From Calvatia gigantea (lineage: Eukaryota > Basidiomycota > Agaricomycetes > Agaricales > Lycoperdaceae), in the NCBI GenBank assembly GCA_025093985.1, contig JACAAK010000012.1:1984001-2048000 (forward strand): a stretch of DNA of 64,000 nucleotides. Direction: 5' to 3'. Each line of letters opens with the position of its first letter. The first letter of the stretch is position 1. The notes beneath the pieces are model-generated. The model saw only the letters and a program-made list of their open reading frames with translations. It was not told the DNA's origin and searched no databases. This document shows positions 36,915 through 48,044 of the stretch, piece after piece. Position numbers and translations under genes: made by a program.

Positions 36915-37278
36915 CCTTATACACAACTACAATTTTGATCCCAGAGCACTCATTTTGGTACAAAATTCCCGCGTTGATGGAGATGTAGGAGGAAAGACCA
37001 AACCTCGCTACTTTGGCCCCATGGTTGTTCTACAATGAATGAAGGGAGGATCCTATGTGTTGGCAGAACTTGATGGGTCAGTATCCAAAATCCAATTTGC
37101 AGCATTCCACCTCATGCCCTATCACCCTTGTGACTTGCAATCAGTTCCTGTGATGAAGATTACAGATTTATTACCTACCGACCTCGAAGACATTACCCAC
37201 GATCCCAGAACAATGCCTGTAATCTATGATGACACCAGCACTCTCGAAAAATCCATCAGAAGTCACATTTCAGACTGA
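36915..37278 (+). pseudogene. C-terminal fragment of a different Ty3 integrase
   Basis: Reads FDPRALILVQNSRVDGD, then KTKPRYFGPMVVLQ, then a TGA at 37036-37038, then KGGSYVLAELDGSVSK and FAAFHLMPYHP, ending with TGA at 37276-37278. This is the beta-barrel tail typical of fungal Ty3 integrases. It does not match the integrase of the neighbouring chromovirus (42014-43045), which uses a different tail with a chromodomain. It is joined directly to the gypsy primer-binding region, so the junction is chimeric. Confidence 0.7.
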
Positions 37279-37977
37279 CTGGGAAGTCAGTACAAAAAGT
37301 CCCCTGTACATGTGGAGATTGGACGGCACCTGACACTGAAAAGTGTCATGTACACATTCTCCTCCCACTACTCCACTTCACCGATGACACCTTTCACTTC
37401 CAAGAATGATGACCAAGACACTGACCCCAAAAATCCCATTTCTGAGCCATCCAGAAGTCTAGATCATACACAATTTCCTAATTTGGAAGTCCCGACCATG
37501 GAAGCTCCAACCTCTGAACTCCACCTTGCCTGCCTGTACTTCTCATTTCCAACTCTAAAAAACTTATGGACCACTTTTCTATTCACTTATTATACTTTTT
37601 CTACATTTCTCATAATTTAGAACCTCATAGAATGAGCTTCCAGCCCATCTTCATCCCTGCTAGTATGTTTTTCTTTGTTCTCTCTCTAAAATTTACATTC
37701 TACTCTTTGTAATTTGGGCACACAGCCCACCATTCTCCTCTATAAAAACCTGTATACTTTGTTATAGTCAGGTAGCTAGGAATTAGCCAAGTTTCTCCTT
37801 GAAGTCTCTGTCTCTCATTATTTCTCTAATCAATTTCTTGCTTTCTCTCTTCTCTCTCTCGTCTTAACACCAAATTGCCACACTATCATAAATGCCGCCT
37901 TCCAAATGTTCAGTAATCACTCTCAGCACCTTTCTGGACCCTTTTTGTATTGTTCCGAGCCTTCAGAACAAATTTAT
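37279..37977 (+). other. 3' flank of the foreign Ty3 fragment, possibly its LTR
   Basis: Contains a TATA-like CTATAAAAACC (about 37740), pyrimidine-rich TCTCTCTC stretches and ends of the form CTTAACA at about 37862-37868. These are LTR-like features, but only one copy is present here, so the boundaries are guesses. Confidence 0.35.
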
Positions 37978-38285
37978 TGTTATGAGTTTCCACTGATCAT
38001 AATGCGCTCCGTACCATTCTACATTCCTAACTATCTGCATACCTGTTTCAGTTATTCTAGTCCAGCGTTCTTCAAAGATATGACTCGTACCAGCTACCAT
38101 GCCTTGATCAAACGTTTCATGTAGTTACTCCATCCGCTCAACCGGATAGCCTTAGACATATTTAAGTGTACATACATCCTGTTGTATTTGGTACGCTTAA
38201 CCATCTTCTGTTCTCTTTCCCTTACTCGCCCTCAAGACTTAGCCAGAGCTGCAACCTGAGGTCTAAACTGACTAAGGTCATAACA
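37978..38285 (+). repeat. Gypsy LTR 2 (5' LTR of the coding unit)
   Basis: 308 bp, TGTTATGAG...TAACA, direct copy of 44057-44364. Preceded by TTTAT, which is not repeated after LTR 3. Confidence 0.9.
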
Positions 38286-38366
38286 TTTGGTTAAGCGTCA
38301 CCACCTCACCTTGCAAGAAACAGAGTTGAAAAAGACTCGAACCATGACGAACCTGGGAGCTATTAT

Positions 38367-39509
38367 ATGAGCTTGAACCCCGACGAATACAGAGAACCCC
38401 AGCTCGAAGTCACCAACAATGAGCTCGAAACAGACAGCGAAACTGACTCATCAGACGAAGAAGCAGAGAACCCCAAAGTACCTGCAACGGTTGTAACAAA
38501 CAATGAACCCGGAGACATCACACAAGGAGTAAACCCAACAGGAGTAGAAGCAGTTATATCAGAACTCTTCAATGAACTCGACATAGCTGAAGAACAGCTA
38601 GGACAACCGGAGAACCAAAATACCAAAACAGAATCAGAATCAGGAGACTCAGAAATGTCGGACAACACTGCACCCACCACAACACCCAACACAAAGGGAC
38701 TCGTACCCGACCCAGGGTTCTTCGATGGAACCCGAACCAAATTCGACGACTGGTGGAGAGCCATGACACTCTTCATGAAATTCAACAAAGTCATCACGGC
38801 AGATGACAAAGCCATAGCAGTCTTAGCTAGACTGAGGGGAGGAACAGCAGGAGCATATACAGCGATGAAAACACCACAAATTCTGGAAGGAGAAGACTCT
38901 GTAGACTGGAAAGTCTTTGCCGAAGAATTCAAACGAACCTTTTCAGATGATGCCATTCCGCCTTCGTGTTCATGGCAGATCGAAAAATTCAAACAGGAAA
39001 ATAGGAACACGGCCGACTACCTCATCGAATTCAAAGTACTTAAAAACAAGGCGAAAACTGACAACCGACACGCCATGTTCCTACTGTGGAAAAACGCCCG
39101 ACAAGATATTATCCACACCATCACAGGCTACCCTCCAGCTGCTCGACCCAACACATACCCAGAATGGAAGGAGGCCATATTAGCAGTTGGACAAGAATAT
39201 GAGGCATCCGAATACCGAGGAAATAAGAAAACTAACTCGGGAACTACTTATGGAGGAATGGGAGAACCCATGGAAATAGGAAGCAGGCGACACATGTTCA
39301 ATGCAAAAGGGGAACCCAAGTGCTATAACTGCGGAATATTTGGACACATGTCCAAGGACTGCAAAAAGCCCAAAGGATTAACATGCTACAACTACGGTAA
39401 AATCAGACACATAGCCAAAGCATGCACCGCGCCAAAGAAGGTACAGATCCGAGCAATAGATGAAGCCAAGCCAGAGGAACACCAGGATTTTTCCGGAGAC
39501 TCCGAGTAG
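38367..39509 (+). CDS. Ty3/gypsy Gag
   Basis: 380 residues. An acidic N-terminus with many Glu/Asp/Asn is followed by the capsid-like region (GFFDGTRTKFDDWWRAM...FMKFN) and two zinc knuckles near the C-terminus. The first knuckle is canonical, C-YN-C-GIFG-H-MSKD-C. The second reads C-YN-Y-GKIR-H-IAKA-C, with the second Cys replaced by Tyr (TGC to TAC, a G-to-A change), so it probably cannot bind zinc. The gag frame ends at TAG 39507-39509. The pol frame is open in the -1 phase across this point and overlaps, so pol is presumably reached by a -1 frameshift. Confidence 0.88.
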   Translation: MSLNPDEYREPQLEVTNNELETDSETDSSDEEAENPKVPATVVTNNEPGDITQGVNPTGVEAVISELFNELDIAEEQLGQPENQNTKTESESGDSEMSDNTAPTTTPNTKGLVPDPGFFDGTRTKFDDWWRAMTLFMKFNKVITADDKAIAVLARLRGGTAGAYTAMKTPQILEGEDSVDWKVFAEEFKRTFSDDAIPPSCSWQIEKFKQENRNTADYLIEFKVLKNKAKTDNRHAMFLLWKNARQDIIHTITGYPPAARPNTYPEWKEAILAVGQEYEASEYRGNKKTNSGTTYGGMGEPMEIGSRRHMFNAKGEPKCYNCGIFGHMSKDCKKPKGLTCYNYGKIRHIAKACTAPKKVQIRAIDEAKPEEHQDFSGDSE

Positions 39510-42500
39510 GCACTGCCTCGAGAGTCAAGAAACTTGTATCTAGGATATCAGAAGAATATTACACGATTCCTCAGAAACGAAAGCGCGAACTAAACCTAAA
39601 AGGAAAAATCCAAACCCCAACAAAAAGGATAACAGTGAACACTATAGTCGACTCGGGATGCACCACCAGTAGCATCAGCAAGAAACTGGTAGACGAAGAA
39701 AAAATCCCCACAGAAAAATTAAAACAAGAAATCACAGTACTTAACACAGACGGCACAACAAACCAAGGAGGAAAAGTCACAGAAACAGCTACTATACAGG
39801 TGGAAATCGAAGGACATGAAGAAACAATCGAAGCATCGGTCGTACAACTCCAAGACAGAGCAGAAATATTCCTCGGACACGACTGGCTCACCAAACACAA
39901 TTCAGAAGTAAACTGGTGAACGGGAGAAATAAAGTTCAACCGGTGCCCAAAGGACTGCAGGTTTCCACACCAGAACATCCAGGTAACAGACAAGATCCGA
40001 AGCATGGCCACCACTGAAGACATATGGGAAGAAGAAGAAGAACCCGACCCCACCGAGCCATCAGACCTGCCAGACTACGTCCGACCATTCACACATCTAT
40101 TCAACAAAACCACATTCGACAAACTACCCAAACAAACGGAATGGGACCACGAGATAATCCTAACAGAAGATGCACCCAAAGAAATCAACGCAGGAACTTA
40201 CAACATGACGATCAAGAAACAGGACGAACTCAAAGCATTTGTTAAAGAAAACCTCGAGTCAGGACGAATACGACTGTCGAAGTCACCATATGCCACACCC
40301 ACCTTTTTCATCCCAAAAAAGGATGGCTCAAAACGACTCATTCAAGACTACCAACGGTTGAATAACGTAGTCGTTAAAGACAAAACACCACTACCTCGAA
40401 TTGGAGAAGTTATTGATAAATTAGGAAAAGCCAAATACTTCAACAAACTAGACATCATTTGGGGCTACAACAATGTCTGCATCAAAGAAGGAGACAAGTG
40501 GAAAGCAGCCTTTCTAACCAACGAAGGATTATTCGAACCCACAGTCATGTTCTTCGGTCTCAGTAATTCACCAGGAATGTTCTCAAGAATGATGGCGAGC
40601 ATCTTTCGAGACCTATTACGCAACGGGGATATAGTAAACTACATAGACGACTTCGCAATTCCAGGCGACACCAAGGAACAACTGCGAGAACGAACAATCC
40701 GATTCCTGAAAAGAGCGGCCAAACACAACCTATGCTTCAAACGATCCAAATGCATTTTCGACACCGAAGAAATCCCAATGCTAGGAGTAACAGTAGGACA
40801 CGGACGCATCGAAATGGAGGCCAAGAAAGTAAAATCAGTATGAGAATGGCCCCAACCGCACAACAAAAAAGGAATAGAAAGATTCCTCGGTTTCGCCAAC
40901 TACTACCGCCGATTTATAAAAAACTTCAGCAAGATAGTGGCCCCATTGAACAAACTAAAAGGATCAGAAGAGTGGGAATGGAGAGAAGAACAACAATCCA
41001 CGTTCGACGAACTAAAACAACAAATCACAGAAGAACCCACCCTAACACTGCCCCAAAGAGAAGGTCAATTCCGAGTAGAAGTCGATGCATCGAACTACGC
41101 ATTAGGGGGAGTACTCTCACAAGAACAAAATTCAAAATGGCACCCAATTGCATTCACATCCCGTACACTATCACCAGCGGAACGAAATTATGAAATCTAC
41201 GACAAAGAGCTGCTGGCAATCATGCACGCATTAAAAGAATGGTGACACTACCTACTGGACGCAGAAGAGAAATTCGAAATCTGGACCGACCACGAGAACC
41301 TGAAGTACTATAGGGAACCCCAAAAACTAAATGGTCAACAAGCAAGATGGTACCTATGACTACAAGATTACGATTTCATATTGCACCACATACCAGGGAA
41401 AACGAATACAAAAGCGGACCTCCTCTCCAGAATCTACCAAGAACCAGACCAGGAAGAAGAAAAACTAGTCACCATAATCCGAGATGCCTGGTGGATGAGC
41501 AAAAACGACAGCGAACCATGGGAACGGACCATACTACTCTGCGCCAAACTATTTATGGAATCAACCTTCAAAGAACGAATCAAGGCGAACAAAAGAAGAG
41601 AAACGACCATCACCAAAAAAATACACAACCAAGACCCTGACATCACCGAACACGACGGAATAATCTACAAAAATACCAGCATGTACGTGCCACCCAAACC
41701 AGCACTCAGAGAGGAAATACTACACCAATACCACGATGCCCCCGATGCAGGACACCCGGGACAACACCGAATGATCAAGTTGGTAACCAGAGATTACTGG
41801 TGGCCAGCAATCCAAACGGACATTCAAAAGTACATCAGAGGTTGCCAAAGTTGCCAACGAAACAAGCCATGCAAGACACCTCTGAAGACACCTCTACACC
41901 CGCTTCCCATCCCCAATGGTCCATGGGAAGAAGTGAGTATTGACCTCATTGGGCCACTGCCCGAATCAGAAGGAAAAGATGCCATCCTAGTCATTGTCGA
42001 TTGATTCTCAAAAATGATACGACTCATAGTGACAAGAACGGATGTTTCCTCAAAAGAACTAGCACAGCACTACCAGGATGAAATATGGAAGCTACACGGA
42101 ATACCGAGGAAAGTCCTTAGTGACCGAGGACCACAGTTTGCATCCGAATTCACCGGCGAACTATTCAAAGGACTAGGGATAGAACGAAACCTGTCAACGG
42201 CCTACCACCCACAAACCGATGGACAAACAGAAAGGATCAACAGAGAAGTCGAAACATACTTGAGGATATACTGCAATTACAACCAAAACGACTGGACAAA
42301 ATGGCTACCCATAGCCGAATTCCAATACAACGACAAGAAACACAGCGGCACACAGACGACACCATTCTACCTAAACTACGGTAGATACCCCTGGAAAGGA
42401 AAGGAAAACAGAACGACGAACAACCCTAGCAGTACAGAGTTCCTAAAACAGCTCCAAAACGCAAGAAATAACACCACTTCCGCACTACAATCATATCAAG

Positions 42501-43045
42501 AAAAGATGAAACAGACACATGATAAAAGCAAAATTAACACGAGGACATACCAGATCAATGATGAAGTATGGTTAGAGAACACCAACATCCATACCAATCA
42601 GCCATCAAAGAAGCTAGGCCAGAAAAGGTATGGACCTTTCCGAATTAAGGAAAAAATAGGAGAAGTGGCATATCGGCTGGCGATACCAGAAGGATGGGCC
42701 ATCCATGATGTATTCAACGAACAGCTATTAACCCCGACACAGAAAGCATCATTCCACATCCAGAAAGAAGCACCAGTGCCCAAACCAATGGTCATCAACA
42801 ATGAAGAGGAGTACGAAGTAGAAGAAGTCCGAGGGAAACGACGAAAAGGAAGGGGATATCAATTCCTTATACACTGGAAAGGATACAGCAATGAGGAAGA
42901 TATGTGGACAGCAGAGTCAAACTTGCAAAATGCCCGAGATGCAATAGCGGAGTACCACAAAAGGCATCCGGAGGATACCTATAAAAAGGGGGGCAAGAAA
43001 TCCAGAAAACCATCAGCCAAGTCAACCCCCAGACAGAAATACTAG
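39500..43045 (+). pseudogene. Ty3/gypsy Pol with chromodomain, five in-frame TGA codons
   Basis: One frame from the gag overlap to TAG 43043-43045. Order: aspartic protease (IVDSGCTTSSI, about 39645); reverse transcriptase with LDIIWGYNNV and the active site YIDD (about 40640); RNase H (VEVDASNYALGGVL, ERNYEIYDKELLA); the integrase HHCC finger (GHPGQHRMIKLV...CQSCQ); catalytic residues with LSDRGPQFAS and YHPQTDGQTERINREVE; and a C-terminal chromodomain (about 42810-42960, YQFLIHWKGYSNEEDMW). TGA codons at 39917, 40841, 41243, 41357 and 42002 each stand where Arg is expected. No frameshift is seen. The coding strand is strongly A-rich and T-poor. Confidence 0.92.
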
Positions 43046-43051
43046 CCAAAC

Positions 43052-44038
43052 ATGTCCTCTCAAGCCAACTGCATCTCTATCAACTCCCTCGTCTACCCCA
43101 ACCCGACCATAATCTCCTCAGTCCCCCTCCCGAAGCCAGGCAATAGCCACGCACCCGTACCCCAAGGTACCCGTTATAACCTCGCAACCACCCCATCCCC
43201 GGCACAAGGACTCCTCGAGGCCCTCCTCAAAGATGTCAACAAAGCCACAAACGATGAAGTGGAAACAATCACGGCCCAAAACAAACAACTCACAGTAAAC
43301 CGCCACATCACTCTCGCCACCGCTTGCATCACTTTCACAGACATGTACACTGGGTTCACCAATGCATCGTCCTCCACAAGCCAGCATATCCCCGCCATCT
43401 TCTGCGCATTAGAATTATCCACCCTTACACCCAGTGAACAAAACTGGGTTCACAGTCTTCAGAGCCGTGTTGACCTCGCTCTAGAAGTATTCAACCACCT
43501 CGATATCGCCGACATCTTCTTAGAACTCGCAGACGTCACTATGAACTTACTAGGATGTGACAAAACCACAGAAGATCCAGACATCGATCAACTCATTACA
43601 CACATCAGAATCACTCTCGCTGACCTACACACCACCATCCACTCCCCACCAACCAAACGAGCAGACACGCCCATGGACGAAGAAACCACCGTCTCAATGA
43701 AGGAGGAAGTCAATGCACTCTGACGATTCATAAAGACTATCACCCCACCACAGATCATATTGGTTTTTCTCCCACCAACAAGATTCCGCACTGTACTACC
43801 AGGCCAAGAAAAGGACCAACATTATTGGAAAGCGATAGTCAAGAATTATTGGGACAATTCAACCGTCACCGAGTTCCCCTTCAATAGAGTCCCAGTCCCT
43901 ATCTGTCAAGATGGCCGCAGCCACTTGCCCGTCTTCTTCGCATGCTCCAACGAAGGAAAGTACCTCATTGGAGCCACCAAGAAAGCCCTCGCCGCAGCCG
44001 TAGTCAATGGAGAGTTCGATGAACTTCCTGAGGCATGA
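43052..44038 (+). pseudogene. Accessory open frame downstream of gypsy pol, unknown function
   Basis: About 328 codons from ATG 43052 to TGA 44036-44038, with one internal TGA at 43721-43723 followed directly by an open continuation of the same frame (RFIKTITPPQ). It lies in the same phase as pol and only two sense codons after its stop, so it might originally have been a C-terminal extension of pol read through the position of TAG 43043. The N-terminal part is Pro/Ser/Thr-rich and the middle is helical (HITLATACITFTDMYTG, LALEVFNHLDIADIFLELAD). The C-terminal part contains YWKAIVKNYWDNS and a late GKYLIGATKKALAAAV helix. There is no signal peptide or membrane helix, so an env-like role is not supported. 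I do not recognise the family. Confidence 0.65.
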
Positions 44039-44044
44039 AGTCTA

Positions 44045-44053
44045 ATCGGGGGG
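44045..44053 (+). promoter_or_regulatory. Gypsy polypurine tract
   Basis: A G-rich AATCGGGGGG run lies a few bases before LTR 3. Confidence 0.55.
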
Positions 44054-44056
44054 TAT

Positions 44057-44364
44057 TGTTATGAGTTTCCACCGATTATAACGCGCTCCATACCATTCTA
44101 CATTCCTAACTATCTGCGTACCTGTTTCAGCTATTCTAGTCCAGCGTTCTTCAAAGATATGACTCGTACCAACTACCACGCCTTGATCAGATGTTTCATG
44201 TAGTTACTCCATCCGCTCAACCGGATAGCCTTAGACATATTTAAGTGTACATACATCCTGTTGTATTTGGTACGCTTAACCATCTTCTGTTCTCTTTCCC
44301 TTACTCGCCCTCAAGACTTAGCCAGAGCTGCAACCTAAGGTCTAAACCGACTAAGGTCGTAACA
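44057..44364 (+). repeat. Gypsy LTR 3 (3' LTR)
   Basis: 308 bp TGTTATGAG...TAACA, followed by target duplication CAGTA at 44365-44369 that matches 34976-34980. Confidence 0.92.
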
Positions 44365-44369
44365 CAGTA

Positions 44370-45217
44370 CTTGGAATGGCTCACACTAATCGCATACGGC
44401 ATCTTTTATCTGGTGGATACTTTGTTCCCCAGGCTAGTCCAACGGAGTCAAGTGAAAAACATCATTGTATGGCCCAGGATCCTCAGGCTTGGAACCAGGC
44501 TGGTTCCGCTGTACTTTCCCATTCCATATCTGGCAAACATCGCAATATTCTTGAAAAGTTCTTGGGTCTAGATGATGATAAGCATGTCCTGAACCCTAGT
44601 ACATGTGGAAACCTTGCTCACAAAGGCACATTGAACTGGTCTCAAACACTCTCATCCCATTGTTCTTCCCTGTATCCCAAGCACCAGTTTCACTCTTACA
44701 AGTCAATCACTGCACTGAGTGGCGACTCCTGCTTTGTCTGGTCTCATGTCCTCTTTTGTAGCACTCCAACCCCACACATCAGGGTTGGTCAACTGGTTGA
44801 GATCCTCTGGGTTGACCACCCATTGCTGTATGATGCTGAATATCAAGCTGACTATATCCTCATCAAGGGATATGATTATTCTGGGGTATTGTCGGAGCAT
44901 GGCCTTCCACAGCTATGCATAGGACAAGACATGCTCTTCAGCCGAGCTGATATAGAGGTACGACTCTGACCAGTCAAGCAGCGCCCCACTAACATGAAAG
45001 CATAGATTATCTGCCTCGTAAATGTACAACACAATTGCGCGGCACATTCCTGCAAGGTTGTTGGAAGTATACCAATAAGGGAGGAAAGGGAGATCTCAAA
45101 ATATTCAACCCGGAGCACCGTCTCACACAATCAGCCACAAGACCTGGTGCTAAACATTTTCCAGATGTGAAACTCAGTCTATTTATTCCCACTCAGACCC
45201 CCTGTTCCGGCTTGTAA
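44370..45217 (+). pseudogene. Plavaka transposase, C-terminal part
   Basis: Resumes the transposase after the gypsy complex: LGMAHTNRIRHLLSGGYF, then HCMAQDPQAWNQAGSAVL, the late region FVWSHVLFCSTP with GQLVEILWVDHP, and after a likely intron (about 44958-45004) IICLVNVQHNCAAHSC, the family's usual C-terminal Cys motif. It closes around 45160-45217. Joined with 23330-24627 and 33134-34980 it makes a nearly complete Plavaka transposase apart from the stops. Confidence 0.75.
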
Positions 45218-45631
45218 CCGCGAACTTGCCATCTAGGAAGGAGCTGCACGTGCAATTGGAGGTGTGCGGCTTCAGCGAGTGATGGCTCCAAATTTGGCAA
45301 TTCGCCAGCAACACCAAACACAAATTTCTGTTCAACTTCCACAACCACCATCCGTGTTCGTGAACACGCACCCACAGCCAACAAACCATATACACGTTCC
45401 TGCATTGAGACAAAGGAATGCTGACAACTCATCTGCTGGAGATTGGTCTGCCTAAATGCCTGGAATTTTATATGCCACTCCTACTCGGTCCTTATGGCAG
45501 TGAACAATGGATGGTTTTTCCTGGAGGATCTCAAATGAAAAAGGTTTAGATACCGGACAGAGATAAAAGGGCATCTAACTGGCAGTGACTTGTGTGTGGC
45601 TCTCTAATCTCTACTGTTTCTTCTTGGTTTA

Positions 45632-48044
45632 ATGTCTCATAACTCCCTCCCTCGTCGTGGCTCCCCGTTGGGTCGTTCCCTTCCTGTCTGGTCTTCTGGC
45701 AGTGTCCCGAGTAGCCTGGGATGCACTTCTACTACCTCAGAATCATATTGTCATTTCTCACATACTCCTGTACTGACCCGCTACGCACCATCAGCGCATA
45801 TGCTGCAAACACCACTCCCTGATGAACAGCCACACTCACCTCATCCTGTTTGTCCTGGCCAGAATGGCCTTGAGACTGGGCATATTGGTATTACCCCACA
45901 TTCGCATCAGCCTCTGTCTCCCCGTTTGACGCAAACTCCTTTTCAGCACCGCTTCTACTTCAGTCCTCAAACCACGATGTCTAATGATGGCCTGCCCTCC
46001 CATGTACCAACACCTGGCCCACCGCCCATTCATTATGAGCCCAATGACTCCCCATCACCCCCCCCTCAACCTTCTTGTTAAGACGAGTACACCACAATAG
46101 TTTGCACTAGTGGCAGAGGGGAGTCGTACTCACTGGGTTTGTTGAGATGTGCGTTATAGACTGTAGCTAGAGGATATCTGAGAGGAATGATGGGCAGAAG
46201 ATAGACTGGATTGTCTAAAGAATATACGCATACTACATAGGTCTTATATATCTAATGTCTCTGGTCTGTGCGCCATTCTACCTAATACAGGTGAGGTCTT
46301 ATCTGCCAGTAGCATATACAGAGTATACTGCGTACATTGTTCTATTTAATAGACCATGACCAGCAACCTAGAGTGCGGTCTAATACATTGTTCGTTATCT
46401 CTCTTCAAGAGTGAAGTACTCAAGAATCCGTTTCAGCTATAAATAGACTAAACCAACGTAGTGGTATGGATCGAGATTCAACACTTCTATCACTCGCCAA
46501 TCATCCTCATTCTCTACCATTTCCCAACCACTCCTCAACACCGATCTCTCATCACTTACAAGCCTCTTATCATACTGTGATCAGCTCACCCACTCTTTCA
46601 ACCTCGAAACAAGCCAAATGAAGGACCTCAAATGTCTGGCTCATGTGAGTCTTTCACTCATTGTCCTGTTAATGGACTACAATCTTCTTTTCTAGGTTGC
46701 TCGAGAGCCAAACTCGGACTCTTATCCGATGTTTTATATTATTTCTAGTGTTTTCAACATGACAAATCTTCTGCAAACCCTACAGGATAAACTTGGCCAG
46801 CTGAGAGTTGATCTACACAACATTCTGAGGTCATCTGTCACCACCAGCGTTCCGGATAGCCTGAGCAAGGCAGAAGTGGTAGTACCTTCCCCTTCACCCT
46901 TATGCTATTACTTACATTTTAACCAGGCCACAATTCTCACTGTTGCGAAGAACGTTATTTGCAGCCCCACAATTAATGAGTACATGGAGATTCATGTTGC
47001 AATACAGGTCAGTGTTTGTCGCCCACAAAAGGCTGATGTTAATTCTTTGCTTTCAGCAATTTGTTCGAGAGAATGCCAGGGCTCTCAGTCTTGAAGAGCT
47101 CATCCAGAAGGATCATCGAAAGTTTCTCAGTGCATGCAAGAGATATGCTAGTGAGGTTTAAAAGCAATTCTGGAAGATGGTAAGCATACTACAAGTGTCA
47201 GCCTTCATGCACTTTGTGAACACTTGGACAGATTCTAGAGACAATTCATGGTAAAAAGGCTTGTAGCCTTGAGAAGGCCACTAAGATCATTAGTGAGCGA
47301 TTTAAGAAGGGAGGTATTAATGGGGTTATTCCGTGTATGTACCAGCTTCGCGCAGCCATTTTGGTGAGTCACCTTCCTCTCAAATCAGTTTGTGTATTGA
47401 TTTATCCTCTGATTTATCCACAAGCAACGTTTCACGTGGAATATAGTCCCACTCAGCTCCGATCCCCAGTCTCTTCCCAACCTCGATGGATTTGCTAAAG
47501 CAGATGAAGATGAAGCAGTGGTTGATCTTGAGACTGCTGTGGAACGTGGTATGAAGCGACCACACAGGGCCCCCAAACCGTCGGTGGGACAAAGCTTTTG
47601 GGATAGGTTTGACCAGTATTGGTCTGACTTACAAGAGAGGAATGGCCTGAGTACATCAACTGAATGGCAAGTGTGCATTCATCTCTCTGTCTTGTTCTAC
47701 TCTTTAGTGAACTTGCACATAGCTTTTACAAGGAGCTTGTCCGTTGTGATCATAGCCAGTGGGGTACCGCCAAGTCAAAAGCAGTTGTCCCCCTTCCATG
47801 GCTCTCATCATCTAACATACCTACGCCATTACCTGAGACGCGCCCATCACCTCTTGAAGGTCTCTTTACCCCCAGTACTCTATGGCCACCTCCTTCCCTT
47901 CCTACTCCCTCTGGATCAAGCACGGCCACCCATCACTCCTTCACCATGCCTCGTAACACAGATTCCACAAGCTCTCAGTCCATCTCACCAGGTTATGGCA
48001 GTGGATGTACCTTCCCATTTCACCACACTGGTGAAAATGCCTGA
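45632..48044 (+). pseudogene. Second gene of the Plavaka element, unknown function, split by a solo LTR
   Basis: Starts at ATG 45632 with a Ser/Pro/His-rich N-terminus, is cut at 46075 by the solo LTR, and continues in frame at 46489. Exons then follow through ordinary introns (for example 46651-46694), with helical blocks NLLQTLQDKLGQLRVDLHNIL, FVRENARALSLEELIQKDHRKFL and GVIPCMYQLRAAIL. A late exon contains SFWDRFDQYWSDL and ends T-E, followed by a probable GC-AG intron (about 47667-47706, donor GCAAGT). The final exon is Ser/Pro-rich and ends HHTGENA at 48044. I do not recognise the protein. It lies between the transposase and the right terminus, so it belongs to the transposon; a role as accessory DNA-binding protein is only a guess. 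Confidence 0.6.
46076..46483 (-). repeat. Solo copia LTR
   Basis: 408 bp, inverted copy of the copia LTR at 24628-25035. Flanked by CTTCT at 46071-46075 and 46484-46488, a perfect 5-bp target duplication. This is the expected product of LTR-LTR recombination after insertion into the second Plavaka gene. Confidence 0.95.

Larger units (their letters stand above)
34981..44364 (+). mobile_element. Ty3/gypsy chromovirus complex with three LTRs, inserted in Plavaka
   Basis: Three direct LTRs start TGTTATGAG and end TAACA: 34981-36895 (split by a mariner element), 37978-38285 and 44057-44364. The sequence CAGTA flanks only the outermost pair (34976-34980 and 44365-44369), so the whole three-LTR block transposed or arose as one unit. 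The right interval (38286-44056) holds a complete gag-pol with chromodomain. The left interval (36896-37977) starts with the same primer-binding region but carries a fragment of a different Ty3 element. Confidence 0.88.

Noticed and set aside
38363..39010. Minus-strand frame of 215 codons
   Set aside because: Antisense to gypsy gag, whose zinc knuckles and capsid region identify the real strand.
40732..41193. Alternative plus-strand frame of 153 codons inside gypsy pol
   Set aside because: Arg/Thr-rich by-product of A-rich pol sequence read out of phase; pol in the other frame has the RT and RNase H motifs.
37978..44364. Treating LTR 2 to LTR 3 as a stand-alone gypsy insertion
   Set aside because: The flanks TTTAT and CAGTA differ, whereas CAGTA matches the base before LTR 1; the outer pair defines the insertion.
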